A stretch of DNA of 64,000 nucleotides from Bacillus sp. cl95 (lineage in GTDB: Bacteria; Bacillota; Bacilli; Bacillales; Cytobacillaceae): the NCBI RefSeq assembly GCF_900115925.1, contig NZ_FOYF01000002.1:344194-408193 (forward strand). The letters are read 5' to 3'. The notes under the pieces are model-generated. The model saw nothing but the letters and a program-made list of their open reading frames with translations, did not search any database and had not been told where the DNA came from. Each line of letters starts with the position of its first letter. Position 1 is the stretch's first letter. Positions 30,040 through 40,510 of this stretch are shown here, in pieces. The position numbers and the translations under genes are program-made.

Positions 30040-30213
30040 ATGTCTAAAACCGTCGTTCGTAAAAACGAATCGCTTGAAGATGCTCTTCGTCGCTTTAAAC
30101 GTACAGTTTCTAAAACTGGTACATTGCAAGAAGCTAGAAAGCACGAATTCTACGAAAAGCCAAGTGTGAAGCGTAAGAAAAAGTCAGAAGCTGCAAGAAA
30201 ACGTAAGTTCTAA
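30040..30213 (+). CDS. rpsU: 30S ribosomal protein S21
   Basis: S21 (bS21) is a small basic protein near the 3' end of 16S rRNA. The 57-residue product starts [20 protein letters not shown] and ends in the Lys/Arg-rich tail [12 protein letters not shown]. The ATG at 30040 follows GGGAGGGAAAG. The frame is open from further upstream but that part is promoter sequence. yqeY follows after 16 bp. Confidence 0.97.
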   Translation: MSKTVVRKNESLEDALRRFKRTVSKTGTLQEARKHEFYEKPSVKRKKKSEAARKRKF

Positions 30214-30229
30214 GAGAGGGTGGAATTAA

Positions 30230-30676
30230 TTGAGTCTTCTCGAGCGTTTAAATAATGATATGAAACAAGCGATGAAAAACAAGGAAAAAGACAAACTCTC
30301 TGTTATTCGGATGATCAAGTCCTCATTGCAAAACGAAGCGATCAAGCTCGGCAATCGAGAACTATCCGAAGAGGACGAGTTAACGGTCCTTTCTCGTGAA
30401 TTAAAACAACGCAAAGACTCCCTCCATGAATTTGATAAAGCAGGTCGTGCAGACCTTGTGGAAAAGTTGCGTGCAGAGTTGACTGTTGTCGAACTGTACT
30501 TACCGGCACAGCTTTCTGAAGAGGAGCTGTCAGACATCGTAAAAACTGCGGTGGCTGAAACGGGTGCAATTTCAAAAGCGGATATGGGAAAAGTGATGGC
30601 TGCGATCATGCCGAAGGTTAAAGGTAAAGCAGACGGTTCACTCGTAAATAAACTTGTACAACAACACCTTTCATAA
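30230..30676 (+). CDS. yqeY: GatB/YqeY domain protein YqeY
   Basis: This 148-residue helical protein is related to the C-terminal tRNA-binding domain of GatB. Its precise role is unknown, though a link to tRNA-dependent amidation has been proposed from homology. Recognisable segments are [34 protein letters not shown] and [21 protein letters not shown]. The TTG start follows GAGAGGGTGG, 16 bp after rpsU, so both are probably on one transcript. Confidence 0.92.
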   Translation: MSLLERLNNDMKQAMKNKEKDKLSVIRMIKSSLQNEAIKLGNRELSEEDELTVLSRELKQRKDSLHEFDKAGRADLVEKLRAELTVVELYLPAQLSEEELSDIVKTAVAETGAISKADMGKVMAAIMPKVKGKADGSLVNKLVQQHLS

Positions 30677-30688
30677 ATCTAACATCGG

Positions 30689-30720
30689 GGCCACAAGCGA
30701 AAGCTTGTGGCCTTTGGATT
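30689..30720 (+). terminator. Intrinsic terminator after yqeY
   Basis: The perfect ten-base stem GGCCACAAGC / GCTTGTGGCC with a GAAA tetraloop is followed by TTTGGATTT. Confidence 0.8.
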
Positions 30721-30736
30721 TCTATGAATAGTGCAT

Positions 30737-30817
30737 TCCGCTTTTCTATTTGTCTAGCTACGAGTGGCATCGGCTCGGGAGACTTGTCGCCGATAAGCAG
30801 CCACTCTCCGCTTTTCT
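30737..30817. repeat. Short palindromic repeat element with flanking direct repeats
   Basis: An 81-bp unit is bounded by an exact 11-bp direct repeat TCCGCTTTTCT at both ends. Inside, GAGTGGC-ATCGGC pairs with GCCGAT-aagca-GCCACTC. The piece CTTTTCTATTTGTCTAGCTAC resembles the start of an element I recognise from many Bacillus-group genomes. No coding potential was seen. Only this copy is clear in the window. Confidence 0.5.
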
Positions 30818-30882
30818 TTATAATTCAGTGCTAGAATCCCCTTTTATTTCATAAACATGAGATGAAAGGGGGTTCTTTTTTT

Positions 30883-31167
30883 ATGTCAAAAAAATGGGGT
30901 CTGAGGGTTCGGAACTGGATGACAGATAAAATGGATCTTCCTCAAGATGTCATGATGGATTTACCCCGAATAACAATGGTTGGACAAATCCATGTATACA
31001 TTGAGAATCATAAAGGATTGTTGGCATTTAGTGACAGGGAATTACGCTTGCTCTTAAAACAAGGGCAATTACTCATAAAGGGAAAAGCGTTTGTAATCAA
31101 AACCATTTTGCCCGAGGAAATATTACTTGAAGGGAAAATCGATCAAGTCATTTATTTAAACGAATAA
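30883..31167 (+). CDS. yqfC: Sporulation protein YqfC
   Basis: YqfC is a small protein (94 residues) whose B. subtilis orthologue is made in the mother cell during sporulation; its molecular role is unknown. Sequence features are MSKKWGLRVRNWMTDKMDLP and a YabP/YqfC-type beta-rich domain (ITMVGQIHVYIENHKGLLAFSD in outline). The ATG at 30883 is preceded by AAAGGGGG. A CATAAACA just upstream could be part of a SigE -10, but this is tentative. It is followed by yqfD. Confidence 0.88.
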   Translation: MSKKWGLRVRNWMTDKMDLPQDVMMDLPRITMVGQIHVYIENHKGLLAFSDRELRLLLKQGQLLIKGKAFVIKTILPEEILLEGKIDQVIYLNE

Positions 31168-31182
31168 TTCAGGGGGACACAT

Positions 31183-32373
31183 ATGAAGAACCAGTGGATT
31201 GAATTCTTTAACGGTACCGTAACTGTAAAAGCAAAGGGGAAAGGTTGTGAACGATTCATAAACAATATTACCAGAGAAGGTCTTAATATCTGGAATGTGA
31301 AGAGATATGGTCCTGAGGCGGTTGTTTTCAACATGCGGCTTCAGGATATTAAAGTATTGCGAGGCATTGTAAGGAAAAGTGAGTGTAAAGTGGAGTTTCT
31401 AAAGCGCGATGGAGCTCCATTCCTCATGAAGCGACTTTTGAAGAATAGCGGATTCTTAATAGGGGCCATCGCATTTTTAAGTATTATTATTTTACTTTCC
31501 AATGTTGTATGGGGAATTGAAATCAAAGGGGCAAAGCCCGCAACGGAGTATCAAATTCGCAAAGAATTGGACAAGATGGGAGTAAAGATAGGCAGTGTTC
31601 AATTTTTTATAGATGATGTGGAATCCATTCAAAGAAAATTAACGAACAACATAGAAGAACTTACATGGGTTGGTGTGGAACTCCAAGGGACAACCTTTCA
31701 TTTTCAAGTCGTCGAAAAGAACCAGCCAAAACAACCAGAATTATTAACACCGAGGAATTTGGTCGCTAAGAAAGAAGCAGTTATAGTGAACTTATTTGTT
31801 GAAAAAGGGCAGCCTGTTGTCAAAGTGCATGATTTTGTGCAAAAAGGACAGTTATTGGTTTCTGGTCTAATGGGTAAAGAAGGACAAATGGAGGTGGTAG
31901 CATCAAAAGCAGAAGTCCTGGGAGAAACCTGGTACAAAACCTACGTGGAACTGCCTCTTAATTCAACTTTCAGTGTATATAGCGGAAAAGAAAAAAGGAA
32001 ACACGCCATTTTAATAGGAGATTGGAGCATACCAATTTGGGGATTTGGTGACCATCAATTTGCCAAATACAAAGAAGAAGTTAATGTGAAGAAGATTAAA
32101 TTTATGAAATGGGAACTTCCAATCGCATATGTACACAAGACCATAAGGGAACGGGAGGATGTCACCCGCAGTTATTCTAAAGAAGAAGCAATCGGTATAG
32201 CCAGGGAGATGGCTAGAAATGATATAAAAAAGCAATTATCTGAAGAGGCTATCATAAAAGATGATAAAATTTTACAGCGAGTATTTGATAATGGTAAAGT
32301 TAAGTTAACGGTTCATTTTCAAATCATTGAAAATATAGCTGAAGGGCAACCTATAGTTCAAGGAGACGAATGA
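31183..32373 (+). CDS. yqfD: Sporulation protein YqfD
   Basis: YqfD is a membrane protein of the sporulation mother-cell programme with no known biochemical activity. The 396-residue product has an N-terminal soluble part, one clear transmembrane segment at about residues 89-110 (SGFLIGAIAFLSIIILLSNV in outline), and a large C-terminal extracytoplasmic domain. It is directly followed by phoH, whose ATG begins on the base after the yqfD stop. Confidence 0.9.
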   Translation: MKNQWIEFFNGTVTVKAKGKGCERFINNITREGLNIWNVKRYGPEAVVFNMRLQDIKVLRGIVRKSECKVEFLKRDGAPFLMKRLLKNSGFLIGAIAFLSIIILLSNVVWGIEIKGAKPATEYQIRKELDKMGVKIGSVQFFIDDVESIQRKLTNNIEELTWVGVELQGTTFHFQVVEKNQPKQPELLTPRNLVAKKEAVIVNLFVEKGQPVVKVHDFVQKGQLLVSGLMGKEGQMEVVASKAEVLGETWYKTYVELPLNSTFSVYSGKEKRKHAILIGDWSIPIWGFGDHQFAKYKEEVNVKKIKFMKWELPIAYVHKTIREREDVTRSYSKEEAIGIAREMARNDIKKQLSEEAIIKDDKILQRVFDNGKVKLTVHFQIIENIAEGQPIVQGDE

Positions 32374-33336
32374 ATGACAGAAAAGCTAACAACACTCAAC
32401 TTACATCTAGAAAATCCAAATGAAGCAATATCACTTTTCGGAAACTCAGATGCAAATTTAAAAATGATTGAGCAAGAACTTCTCGTGTCAATAGTTACTC
32501 GTGGAGGAGCAGTAAGCATCTCTGGTGATTCGGAGAAAGTCGAATTGGCAGGCAAAATTTTGGACAAATTGCTTTTGGTAATCCGTAGGGGCGTAAATAT
32601 TAGTCTAAGAGATGTAAAATATGCGATTCAAATGTCCGAAAAAGGGACTTTGGATTATTTTCAGGACCTATATGAAGAGGAAATTACTAAAAACGCAAAA
32701 GGCAAATCAATACGAGTAAAAACATTAGGGCAACGCTATTATATCAATGCGATTAAAAAGAATGATTTAGTCTTTGGGATAGGACCTGCCGGAACTGGTA
32801 AAACGTATTTAGCAGTAGTTATGGCAGTCAATGCTTTAAAGACTGGGGATATCAAAAAAATCATTTTAACTCGCCCTGCCGTTGAAGCAGGAGAAAGTCT
32901 CGGTTTCCTTCCAGGCGATCTTAAAGAAAAGGTCGATCCGTATTTGCGACCGCTATACGATGCTTTGCATGATATTCTAGGTGTTGAGCATACGGTAAGG
33001 ATGATTGAACGAGGAACGATTGAAATTGCTCCTTTGGCATATATGAGGGGACGTACATTAGATGAAGCTTTTGTCATCCTTGATGAAGCTCAAAACACTA
33101 CACATGCTCAAATGAAAATGTTTTTAACAAGATTGGGCTTTGGCTCAAAAATGATCATTACAGGTGACCGCACTCAGGTTGATTTACCTAAAGGAGTAAA
33201 ATCAGGACTAATCGTGGCTGAGAGCACTTTAAATGAAGTGAAGGGCATTTCGTTCATCCACCTTGAACAAAGTGATGTTGTCAGACATCCGCTTGTTGGG
33301 AAGATTATTGAAGCCTATGAAAAGCATGAGGGGTGA
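32374..33336 (+). CDS. phoH: PhoH family ATPase
   Basis: This is a cytosolic P-loop protein of the PhoH group, probable RNA-associated ATPase/helicase-like proteins frequently encoded next to ybeY. Walker A GPAGTGKT is at residues 137-144 and Walker B is VILDEAQNT near residue 230. An N-terminal KH-like region precedes the ATPase domain. The length of 320 residues is usual. It is separated from pgpH by a hairpin terminator. Confidence 0.93.
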   Translation: MTEKLTTLNLHLENPNEAISLFGNSDANLKMIEQELLVSIVTRGGAVSISGDSEKVELAGKILDKLLLVIRRGVNISLRDVKYAIQMSEKGTLDYFQDLYEEEITKNAKGKSIRVKTLGQRYYINAIKKNDLVFGIGPAGTGKTYLAVVMAVNALKTGDIKKIILTRPAVEAGESLGFLPGDLKEKVDPYLRPLYDALHDILGVEHTVRMIERGTIEIAPLAYMRGRTLDEAFVILDEAQNTTHAQMKMFLTRLGFGSKMIITGDRTQVDLPKGVKSGLIVAESTLNEVKGISFIHLEQSDVVRHPLVGKIIEAYEKHEG

Positions 33337-33365
33337 GACTGTTCTATTAAGAGCAGTCTTTTTCT
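33337..33365 (+). terminator. Intrinsic terminator after phoH
   Basis: GACTGTTCT and AGAGCAGTC form a nine-position stem with one mismatch, followed by TTTTTCTTATTTT. A second small inverted repeat, CAGTCAC / GTGACTG, lies about 75 bases further on, before pgpH. Confidence 0.7.
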
Positions 33366-33500
33366 TATTTTCAATTTGTTTAATGAAACTTGCTTGCAAA
33401 ACTGTTATGATTTTACTAAGGTTCACTTGAATAAATCCAGTCACATATTAGAAGTGACTGTTTCTGGTTGAACAATTATGCCATGATTGGAGCGGTAAGT

Positions 33501-35681
33501 TTGGAAAAGCTGCAACAGCAATTTATGAAGATGCGCAACCTTTTGGATATCACATTTTTCCGCGTACTCTTTTTTATTTTTATAGCGGTAGTTCTTTATG
33601 CCTCCATGTACAGCAATGTAAAACCTGAAAAGCTCGAGTTAACACTTTTCTCGGTGTCAGATAAAACAATACGTTCACCAGGTACTGTTGAAGATGTTAA
33701 AAGTACTGAGAAGAAAAGATTGGAAGCGGTTGAACAAGTAAAGGATGTCTACATAAAGAAAAATGAATACACTCAAAATCGGGTGGATTTAGTCAGTTCG
33801 ATTTTCGATTCAGCCGTTGAAGTCGGAACTGAAATTCGCCAAGAAAAAGCGGAAGCCGATAAACAAAAAGTAGAAGGTGAGGATGCCGCTGTTTGGCAGG
33901 AACCGACCTTAAAGGAGAAAGTGGAGCGATTAAAAGCAAAGTTGACAGGTGAAGTTACGAAAGAACTAAGTGAATCGGTTTTTACCTCGCTTGTACAAGC
34001 TGATATTAACGATTTGTCAATTGCAAAAGATTTAACTGTCACAGCCATCAATCAAGTAATGAGCAAGAGAATTTCATCTGATTCAGTAGAAAATGCAAAA
34101 AAGTCAGTTGAAGAAGAACTGAAATATACAAGCTTGGATATGAATTTGAAAAGTTCTGTCATTGAATTGGGAAGATTTGCCGTTGTACAAAATGAATTTT
34201 ATGATCCAAATGCTACAGCAGAATTGAGGCAACAAGCGGCAGAAAGTGTTGAACCTGTAAAGATACTTCAAGGTCAAATAATCGTTGAGGAAGGAACGCT
34301 CATAAGTCCAGAGATATATAGACAGTTGCGACTTGTAGGTTTACTAGACAATGAAAAATCAATTAAGCCGTATTTAGGCTTGCTCGTCATTATTGGGATT
34401 TTTCTATCTGCAATTTATTACTATTTCCATGATTTGAAAATCAAGCCATATCAAAAACAAACCAATTTGCTCCTATTCGGTTTGATATTTCTTATTTCTA
34501 TCTTGATGATGAAATTGGTGAGTTTATTTCAACAATTCGGATATGCGGAAATCGGATATTTGTTCCCAGCAGCCATGGGCGCGATGCTAATCAAAATTTT
34601 AGTTGATGAAAAGCTGGCATTCTTATTAACGCTGATATTGGCCATTTGTGGAAGTATCATTTTTAATGATGGTATGACAGGTACGTTGAATACCACTGTA
34701 GGAATCTACATATTATGCAGCGGTGTGGCAGGAGTCCTTTTCCTTGGGGTCAGAAATCAAAGATCGCAAATACTCCAAGCAGGTTTATTTGCAGCGTCAA
34801 TTAATATTATGGTGATCCTGTCATTAGTCTTTATTAGAAATGGACAACATAATAGCCTTGAGTATGGCTTCTTCATTCTTATTGCCCTTGCATCAGGCAT
34901 TGTTTCTGCGGTATTGACGATTGGTATGTTGCCGTTTTTAGAGGCCAGCTTCGGTATTCTTTCAACAATGAAACTGATTGAATTATCAAATCCGAATCAC
35001 CCACTTTTAAGAAAAATCCTGACGGAAACACCAGGAACCTATCATCATAGTGTTATGGTTGCCAACTTGGCTGAATCAGCTTGCGAAGCAATTGGAGCTA
35101 ACGGGCTTTTAGCGAGAGTAGGATGCTATTATCACGATATAGGGAAAACGAAACGACCGCAATTTTTCATTGAAAATCAAATGAATATTGAAAATCCCCA
35201 TGACCGCTTGCCTCCGGAAAAAAGCGCAGATATAATAATGGCACATGCGACCGATGGAGCTGATATGCTGAGAAAAGAGCGCATGCCAAGGGAAATCGTC
35301 GAGATTGCGGAGCAGCATCATGGAACCACCTTATTAAAATATTTCTACCATAAAGCAAAAAAAGATGGTTCCGATATTCAAGAAAGTGATTTCAGGTATG
35401 CTGGTCCAAAAGCGCAGACAAAGGAAATCGCCATTATTGGGATTGCGGATAGTGTGGAAGCGGCTGTCCGTTCCATGTCACAGCCTACTCCAGAGCAAAT
35501 AGAGTCGTTAGTCCATTCCATTATTTCTGACAGGCTTCAGGATGGTCAGTTCAATGAATGTGATTTGACATTAAAGGAACTTCAAGTTGTCGCCCATACG
35601 TTGTGTGAGACATTAAAAGGTATCTTTCACTCTAGAATTGAATATCCAGAAACTACAAAACAGAAGGTGAAGCAAGCATGA
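33501..35681 (+). CDS. pgpH: 7TM-HD cyclic-di-AMP phosphodiesterase PgpH
   Basis: PgpH (YqfF) is a membrane phosphodiesterase that hydrolyses cyclic di-AMP. Domains: one N-terminal transmembrane helix, an extracellular 7TMR-HDED domain (about 60-280), seven transmembrane helices (about 290-490), then a cytosolic HD domain with [24 protein letters not shown] and AEQHHGTT. The TTG at 33501 ([11 protein letters not shown]) is chosen because GGAGCGG precedes it; an in-frame TTG at 33468 would add 11 residues. 726 residues. ybeY overlaps its stop. Confidence 0.92.
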   Translation: MEKLQQQFMKMRNLLDITFFRVLFFIFIAVVLYASMYSNVKPEKLELTLFSVSDKTIRSPGTVEDVKSTEKKRLEAVEQVKDVYIKKNEYTQNRVDLVSSIFDSAVEVGTEIRQEKAEADKQKVEGEDAAVWQEPTLKEKVERLKAKLTGEVTKELSESVFTSLVQADINDLSIAKDLTVTAINQVMSKRISSDSVENAKKSVEEELKYTSLDMNLKSSVIELGRFAVVQNEFYDPNATAELRQQAAESVEPVKILQGQIIVEEGTLISPEIYRQLRLVGLLDNEKSIKPYLGLLVIIGIFLSAIYYYFHDLKIKPYQKQTNLLLFGLIFLISILMMKLVSLFQQFGYAEIGYLFPAAMGAMLIKILVDEKLAFLLTLILAICGSIIFNDGMTGTLNTTVGIYILCSGVAGVLFLGVRNQRSQILQAGLFAASINIMVILSLVFIRNGQHNSLEYGFFILIALASGIVSAVLTIGMLPFLEASFGILSTMKLIELSNPNHPLLRKILTETPGTYHHSVMVANLAESACEAIGANGLLARVGCYYHDIGKTKRPQFFIENQMNIENPHDRLPPEKSADIIMAHATDGADMLRKERMPREIVEIAEQHHGTTLLKYFYHKAKKDGSDIQESDFRYAGPKAQTKEIAIIGIADSVEAAVRSMSQPTPEQIESLVHSIISDRLQDGQFNECDLTLKELQVVAHTLCETLKGIFHSRIEYPETTKQKVKQA

Positions 35682-36148
35682 GTTTAGTAATCGATTTTTT
35701 AGATGAAACAGAACAAGTACCTGAGGAAGATTTAGAGGAACTTCAGAAAATACTCGATTTTGCAGCTGCAAAAGAAAACATTGAACCAGGTTCAGAAGTT
35801 TCGGTAACATTTGTGACCAACGATAGAATTCAAGAAATCAACCGTGAGTACCGCAGTAAAGATGCCCCAACGGATGTCATTTCTTTTGCAATGGAAGAAA
35901 TGGGTGAAGGTGAAATTCAATTAAAAGGTGTGGTTATGCCTCGTTTGCTTGGTGACATCATCATCTCTACAGCTAAGGCAGAAGAACAAGCGGAAGAATA
36001 TGGTCACTCTTACATAAGAGAACTTGGATTTCTTGCTGTTCATGGGTTTTTACACCTGCTCGGTTATGATCATGAAACAAAAGAAGATGAAGTGAAGATG
36101 TTTTCTTTGCAGAAGGCAATCTTAGACGAATACGGACTAAAAAGATAG
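35678..36148 (+). CDS. ybeY: Endoribonuclease YbeY
   Basis: YbeY is a zinc metalloprotein needed for 16S rRNA maturation and ribosome quality control. The signature [12 protein letters not shown] (H3xH5xH type) is near residue 125 of 156, and the conserved arginine-bearing region ([19 protein letters not shown] in outline) precedes it. Its ATG overlaps the pgpH stop by four bases, and dgkA starts two bases after its own stop. Confidence 0.95.
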   Translation: MSLVIDFLDETEQVPEEDLEELQKILDFAAAKENIEPGSEVSVTFVTNDRIQEINREYRSKDAPTDVISFAMEEMGEGEIQLKGVVMPRLLGDIIISTAKAEEQAEEYGHSYIRELGFLAVHGFLHLLGYDHETKEDEVKMFSLQKAILDEYGLKR

Positions 36149-36149
36149 C

Positions 36150-36530
36150 ATGCGCAGAGGGAATCAGAAATTAATGAAATCTTTTGGGTTTGCAATAGAG
36201 GGAATCACACAGGGAATCAAAGAGGAGAAGAATATGAGAATTCATTTATTCTTCTCCATTATTGCACTTTCGATTTCTATTATGCTGTCACTTTCATCAC
36301 TTGAATGGGTATTAATCATTTTATGCATTGGTGGAATGTTAGCTCTAGAATTGGTGAATTCTGCATTGGAAAGAGTAGTGGATATGGTTACTAAGGAATA
36401 TCATCCACTTGCGAAGCAAGCGAAAGACATGGCCGCAGGGGCTGTGTTTTTGTATGCGATTATCTCGGTCATCATTGGGCTGATTATTTTTATGCCTAAA
36501 CTTATTTCCCTTATAAACTCTACCTTCTAA
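36150..36530 (+). CDS. dgkA: Undecaprenol/diacylglycerol kinase
   Basis: This is a small integral membrane kinase (126 residues). The Bacillus homologue phosphorylates undecaprenol to recycle the cell-wall lipid carrier. Three hydrophobic helices are visible, with the family motif LELVNSALERVVDMV and the HPLAKQAKDMAAGAV block. The ATG lies one base after the ybeY stop. By homology the substrate in Gram-positives is undecaprenol rather than diacylglycerol. Confidence 0.92.
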   Translation: MRRGNQKLMKSFGFAIEGITQGIKEEKNMRIHLFFSIIALSISIMLSLSSLEWVLIILCIGGMLALELVNSALERVVDMVTKEYHPLAKQAKDMAAGAVFLYAIISVIIGLIIFMPKLISLINSTF

Positions 36531-36591
36531 GAAAGTGATTTGAAAACTTTATTTATTTCCTATATTATGATGAAGCGAGATGGTATGAAAA

Positions 36592-36669
36592 ATGAAACTT
36601 ATTAAACACATTCAACTTTTTTATTACGATTTCGCGACAATTGATGAAATTTTTAGAAAATTAAGTTAA
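36592..36669 (+). CDS. Possible 25-residue peptide between dgkA and cdd
   Basis: A small frame reads MKLIKHIQLFYYDFATIDEI and ends FRKLS. It has a plausible mix of charged and aromatic residues, but only a weak purine-rich GAGATGG before the ATG. I recognise no family. It may be a chance frame in the cdd leader. Confidence 0.25.
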   Translation: MKLIKHIQLFYYDFATIDEIFRKLS

Positions 36670-36674
36670 AATAA

Positions 36675-38025
<1,351 letters not shown>

Positions 38026-38176
38026 TACCTATTTAAATTATTGCTTCGGAATAAGTTTTATGCATGGACGAATTAGCAAATTTTTCGTCTTATGATTTTA
38101 AAAAGACAGGCTATGATAACTATAAGGATTTAGAAGATTGTAATGCTACTCGAAAATTTGAAAGGTGGGGTTTCCG

Positions 38177-38320
38177 ATGTTAGATTTTACCTGGAAGGTT
38201 TTTCAGCAAACAGGTAACATTGACACTTATCTCCTCTTTAAAGAGATGGAGAAGGAGAATCAAGAAATACCCGGTGGTCAGGAAGAAGAGTTAGCGCAAT
38301 TCGATTTTCCCGTTTCATGA
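38177..38320 (+). CDS. yqzL: YqzL-like small protein
   Basis: This 47-residue frame was read directly from the sequence. It begins MLDFTWKVFQQTGNIDTYLL, continues with a charged FKEMEKENQE helix and ends AQFDFPVS. Composition and location between era and recO match the YqzL family of Bacillaceae. A ribosome site AAAGGTGGGG precedes the ATG. The function is unknown. The bases between era and this gene (38026-38176) hold no other gene that I can see. Confidence 0.88.
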   Translation: MLDFTWKVFQQTGNIDTYLLFKEMEKENQEIPGGQEEELAQFDFPVS

Positions 38321-38353
38321 GTTTGTCCCGTTGCAAATGGATGGTGACTAGGA

Positions 38354-39106
38354 ATGCTTCAAAAATGTGAGGGCATCGTCATTAGGACAACGGATTATGG
38401 TGAGACTAACAAGATAGTAACTATATATACACGGGAATGGGGGAAAGTTGGGGCGATGGCAAGAGGCGCCAAAAAGCCTAACAGCAGGCTCTCTGCTGTC
38501 ACCCAGCTTTTTACATACGGTTATTTTTTGATTCAGCGAAGTACCGGACTTGGCAGTATGCAGCAAGGTGAAATGATTTCTTCTTTGCGAGGAATCCGTG
38601 AAGACATTTTCCTGACTGCTTATGCCAGTTACATTGTTGAATTGCTCGATAAGAGTACTGATGAAAAAAAGCCCAATCCCTATTTATTTGAATTGCTCCA
38701 TCAAACCTTGAACTATATGAGCGAAGGATACGACCACGATATACTCATGTATATTTTTGAATTAAAAATGTTAAATGTCCTTGGTCATTATCCTGTTTTG
38801 AATCAATGTTCCGTATGTGGAAGTGCAGACGGACATTTCTCCTTTTCTGTGAGAGAAGGTGGATTGATCTGTCATAGATGTTTGGAGAAAGACCCCTATC
38901 ATTTTAAGATTTCTCCAGCTTCTGTAAAGCTTTTGCGCTTATTCTATTATTTCGATCTTTCAAGATTAGGAAATATATCTGTTAAAAAGGAAACGAAGGC
39001 CGAAATTAAGAAAGTCATTGATGCCTTTTACGAAGAATATTCTGGACTTCATCTCAAGTCCAAAAGATTTCTTAGTCAAATGGAAAGTCTGAGGGACATG
39101 CTTTAA
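38354..39106 (+). CDS. recO: DNA repair protein RecO
   Basis: RecO works with RecR to load RecA and anneal single strands in recombinational repair. The 250-residue protein has the N-terminal OB fold ([21 protein letters not shown] in outline) and a zinc finger formed by CSVCG (about 154) and CHRC (about 177). It follows yqzL by 33 bp. A promoter and T-box leader for glyQS begin just after its stop. Confidence 0.95.
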   Translation: MLQKCEGIVIRTTDYGETNKIVTIYTREWGKVGAMARGAKKPNSRLSAVTQLFTYGYFLIQRSTGLGSMQQGEMISSLRGIREDIFLTAYASYIVELLDKSTDEKKPNPYLFELLHQTLNYMSEGYDHDILMYIFELKMLNVLGHYPVLNQCSVCGSADGHFSFSVREGGLICHRCLEKDPYHFKISPASVKLLRLFYYFDLSRLGNISVKKETKAEIKKVIDAFYEEYSGLHLKSKRFLSQMESLRDML

Positions 39107-39111
39107 CAGAG

Positions 39112-39140
39112 TTGACAAAATCCATGTATTTCGCTACTAT
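39112..39140 (+). promoter_or_regulatory. Promoter of the glyQS T-box leader
   Basis: TTGACA (39112-39117) and TACTAT (39135-39140) are 17 bases apart, starting six bases after the recO stop codon. Confidence 0.7.
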
Positions 39141-39149
39141 ACTTAATAT

Positions 39150-39357
39150 TATTAATAGTTGCTGTGAAAGAAAGTAGTACTGAATAACGACTTTTTAAGC
39201 GAACCTGGGATGGTGTGAGCCAGGGAAAAGCGGATTTAGGAAGGCAGTCTGGAGCAACATTTCGTGAAAGAGGCTGCATATTTTGCAGCAATTAGGGTGG
39301 AACCGCGGGTAACTCTCGTCCCTATGCTAAGTGCATAGGACGGGAGTTTTTTTGCTT
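39150..39357 (+). promoter_or_regulatory. T-box riboswitch (glycyl-tRNA) with terminator
   Basis: The conserved T-box AGGGTGGAACCGCGGG is at 39294-39309. It is followed by the terminator ACTCTCGTCC...TATGC / GCATAGGACGGGAGT plus seven T residues (39311-39357). Upstream lies a long Stem I region. A GGC followed by A at about 39243-39246 is a credible glycine specifier. Uncharged tRNA-Gly would stabilise the antiterminator and turn on glyQ-glyS. Confidence 0.92.
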
Positions 39358-39410
39358 TCTGAAATTTTTTAGAAACGATTCGCTCTATCCGATTGCACTT
39401 TCTAAATTGG

Positions 39411-39591
39411 CTCTGTTATAGGTCATGGTTGATTTTCCGCACTTTGTTGATTGGAGTGGAAGGCGCTAGACTCCTGGGGGATTAGCGTTACAGGCGAGAC
39501 CCCACAGGAGCGTTAGCGACGAGGAGGCTCGGCGAACGCCCCCCGGAAAGCAAGTGACTGGAGCGGAAATCAACAGGCTAGATTAACAGAG
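39411..39591. repeat. GC-rich palindromic repeat element, copy 1 (compact form)
   Basis: The 181-bp element is bounded by an exact inverted repeat CTCTGTTA / TAACAGAG, continued imperfectly as GTTGATTTTCCGC / GCGGAAATCAAC. The core includes ACTCCTGGGGGATTAGCG, ACAGGAGCGTTAGCGACGAG and GGAGGCTCGGCGAACGCCCC. It is visibly richer in GC than its surroundings and carries no gene. It lies between the T-box terminator and glyQ, thus in the leader of the read-through transcript. A second, enlarged copy is at 53436-53760. Confidence 0.85.
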
Positions 39592-39619
39592 TCTCTTAAA
39601 TAAAGAAGGAGGGTAAAAG

Positions 39620-40510
39620 ATGAATATTCAAAACATGATTTTAACACTGCAAAAACATTGGTCTGAACAAGGGTGCATCCTTATGCAGGCTTATGATGTC
39701 GAAAAAGGGGCAGGTACGATGAGCCCGTATACATTCCTGCGTGCAATAGGACCAGAGCCTTGGAATGTTGCATATGTTGAACCTTCAAGAAGACCAGCAG
39801 ACGGTAGATATGGAGAAAACCCAAACCGTCTCTACCAACATCATCAATTTCAAGTTATCATGAAGCCTTCGCCTGACAACATCCAAGAGCTATACTTGGA
39901 CTCTCTGAAGGCCCTAGGCATTGACCCACTAGAACATGACATCCGTTTTGTTGAAGATAACTGGGAAAATCCATCACTTGGATGTGCGGGTCTTGGTTGG
40001 GAAGTATGGTTGGATGGAATGGAAATTACACAGTTTACATACTTCCAACAAGTTGGCGGACTAGAATGCAAACCTGTATCGGTTGAAATTACATACGGGA
40101 TTGAGCGTTTAGCATCCTACATTCAAGACAAAGAGAATGTTTTTGAACTTGAGTGGACAAATGGTTTTACTGTAAGAGATATTTTTGGTCAACCGGAATT
40201 CGAGCACTCTAAATATACATTTGAGACGTCTAATCCCGACATGTTATTTGAATTGTTCAATATTTATGAAAAAGAAGCACATCGTCAAATGGAGCATGGT
40301 CTTGTACACCCAGCCTATGATTATGTATTAAAGTGTTCTCATGCATTTAATATTCTTGATGCACGAGGAGCGATATCTGTTACAGAAAGAACAGGCTATA
40401 TTGCGCGATGCCGTAATCTGGCTAGAAAAATTGCTAAAACATTTTATGAGGAGCGCGAAAAATTAGGTTTCCCGATCATTAAAAAAGAGGAGGGCGCAGA
40501 CCATGAATAA
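39620..40510 (+). CDS. glyQ: Glycine--tRNA ligase alpha subunit
   Basis: GlyQ is the class II catalytic subunit of the bacterial alpha2-beta2 glycyl-tRNA synthetase. The 296-residue protein contains [20 protein letters not shown], the class II block [19 protein letters not shown] and [18 protein letters not shown]. The ATG follows AAGGAGGG. Expression is controlled by the T-box upstream. It overlaps glyS by eight bases. Confidence 0.97.
   Translation: MNIQNMILTLQKHWSEQGCILMQAYDVEKGAGTMSPYTFLRAIGPEPWNVAYVEPSRRPADGRYGENPNRLYQHHQFQVIMKPSPDNIQELYLDSLKALGIDPLEHDIRFVEDNWENPSLGCAGLGWEVWLDGMEITQFTYFQQVGGLECKPVSVEITYGIERLASYIQDKENVFELEWTNGFTVRDIFGQPEFEHSKYTFETSNPDMLFELFNIYEKEAHRQMEHGLVHPAYDYVLKCSHAFNILDARGAISVTERTGYIARCRNLARKIAKTFYEEREKLGFPIIKKEEGADHE

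Noticed and set aside
39411-39591. Repeat considered as a tRNA or other structured RNA gene
   Set aside because: No cloverleaf, T-loop or CCA end; the same core recurs at 53436-53760, which fits a dispersed repeat.
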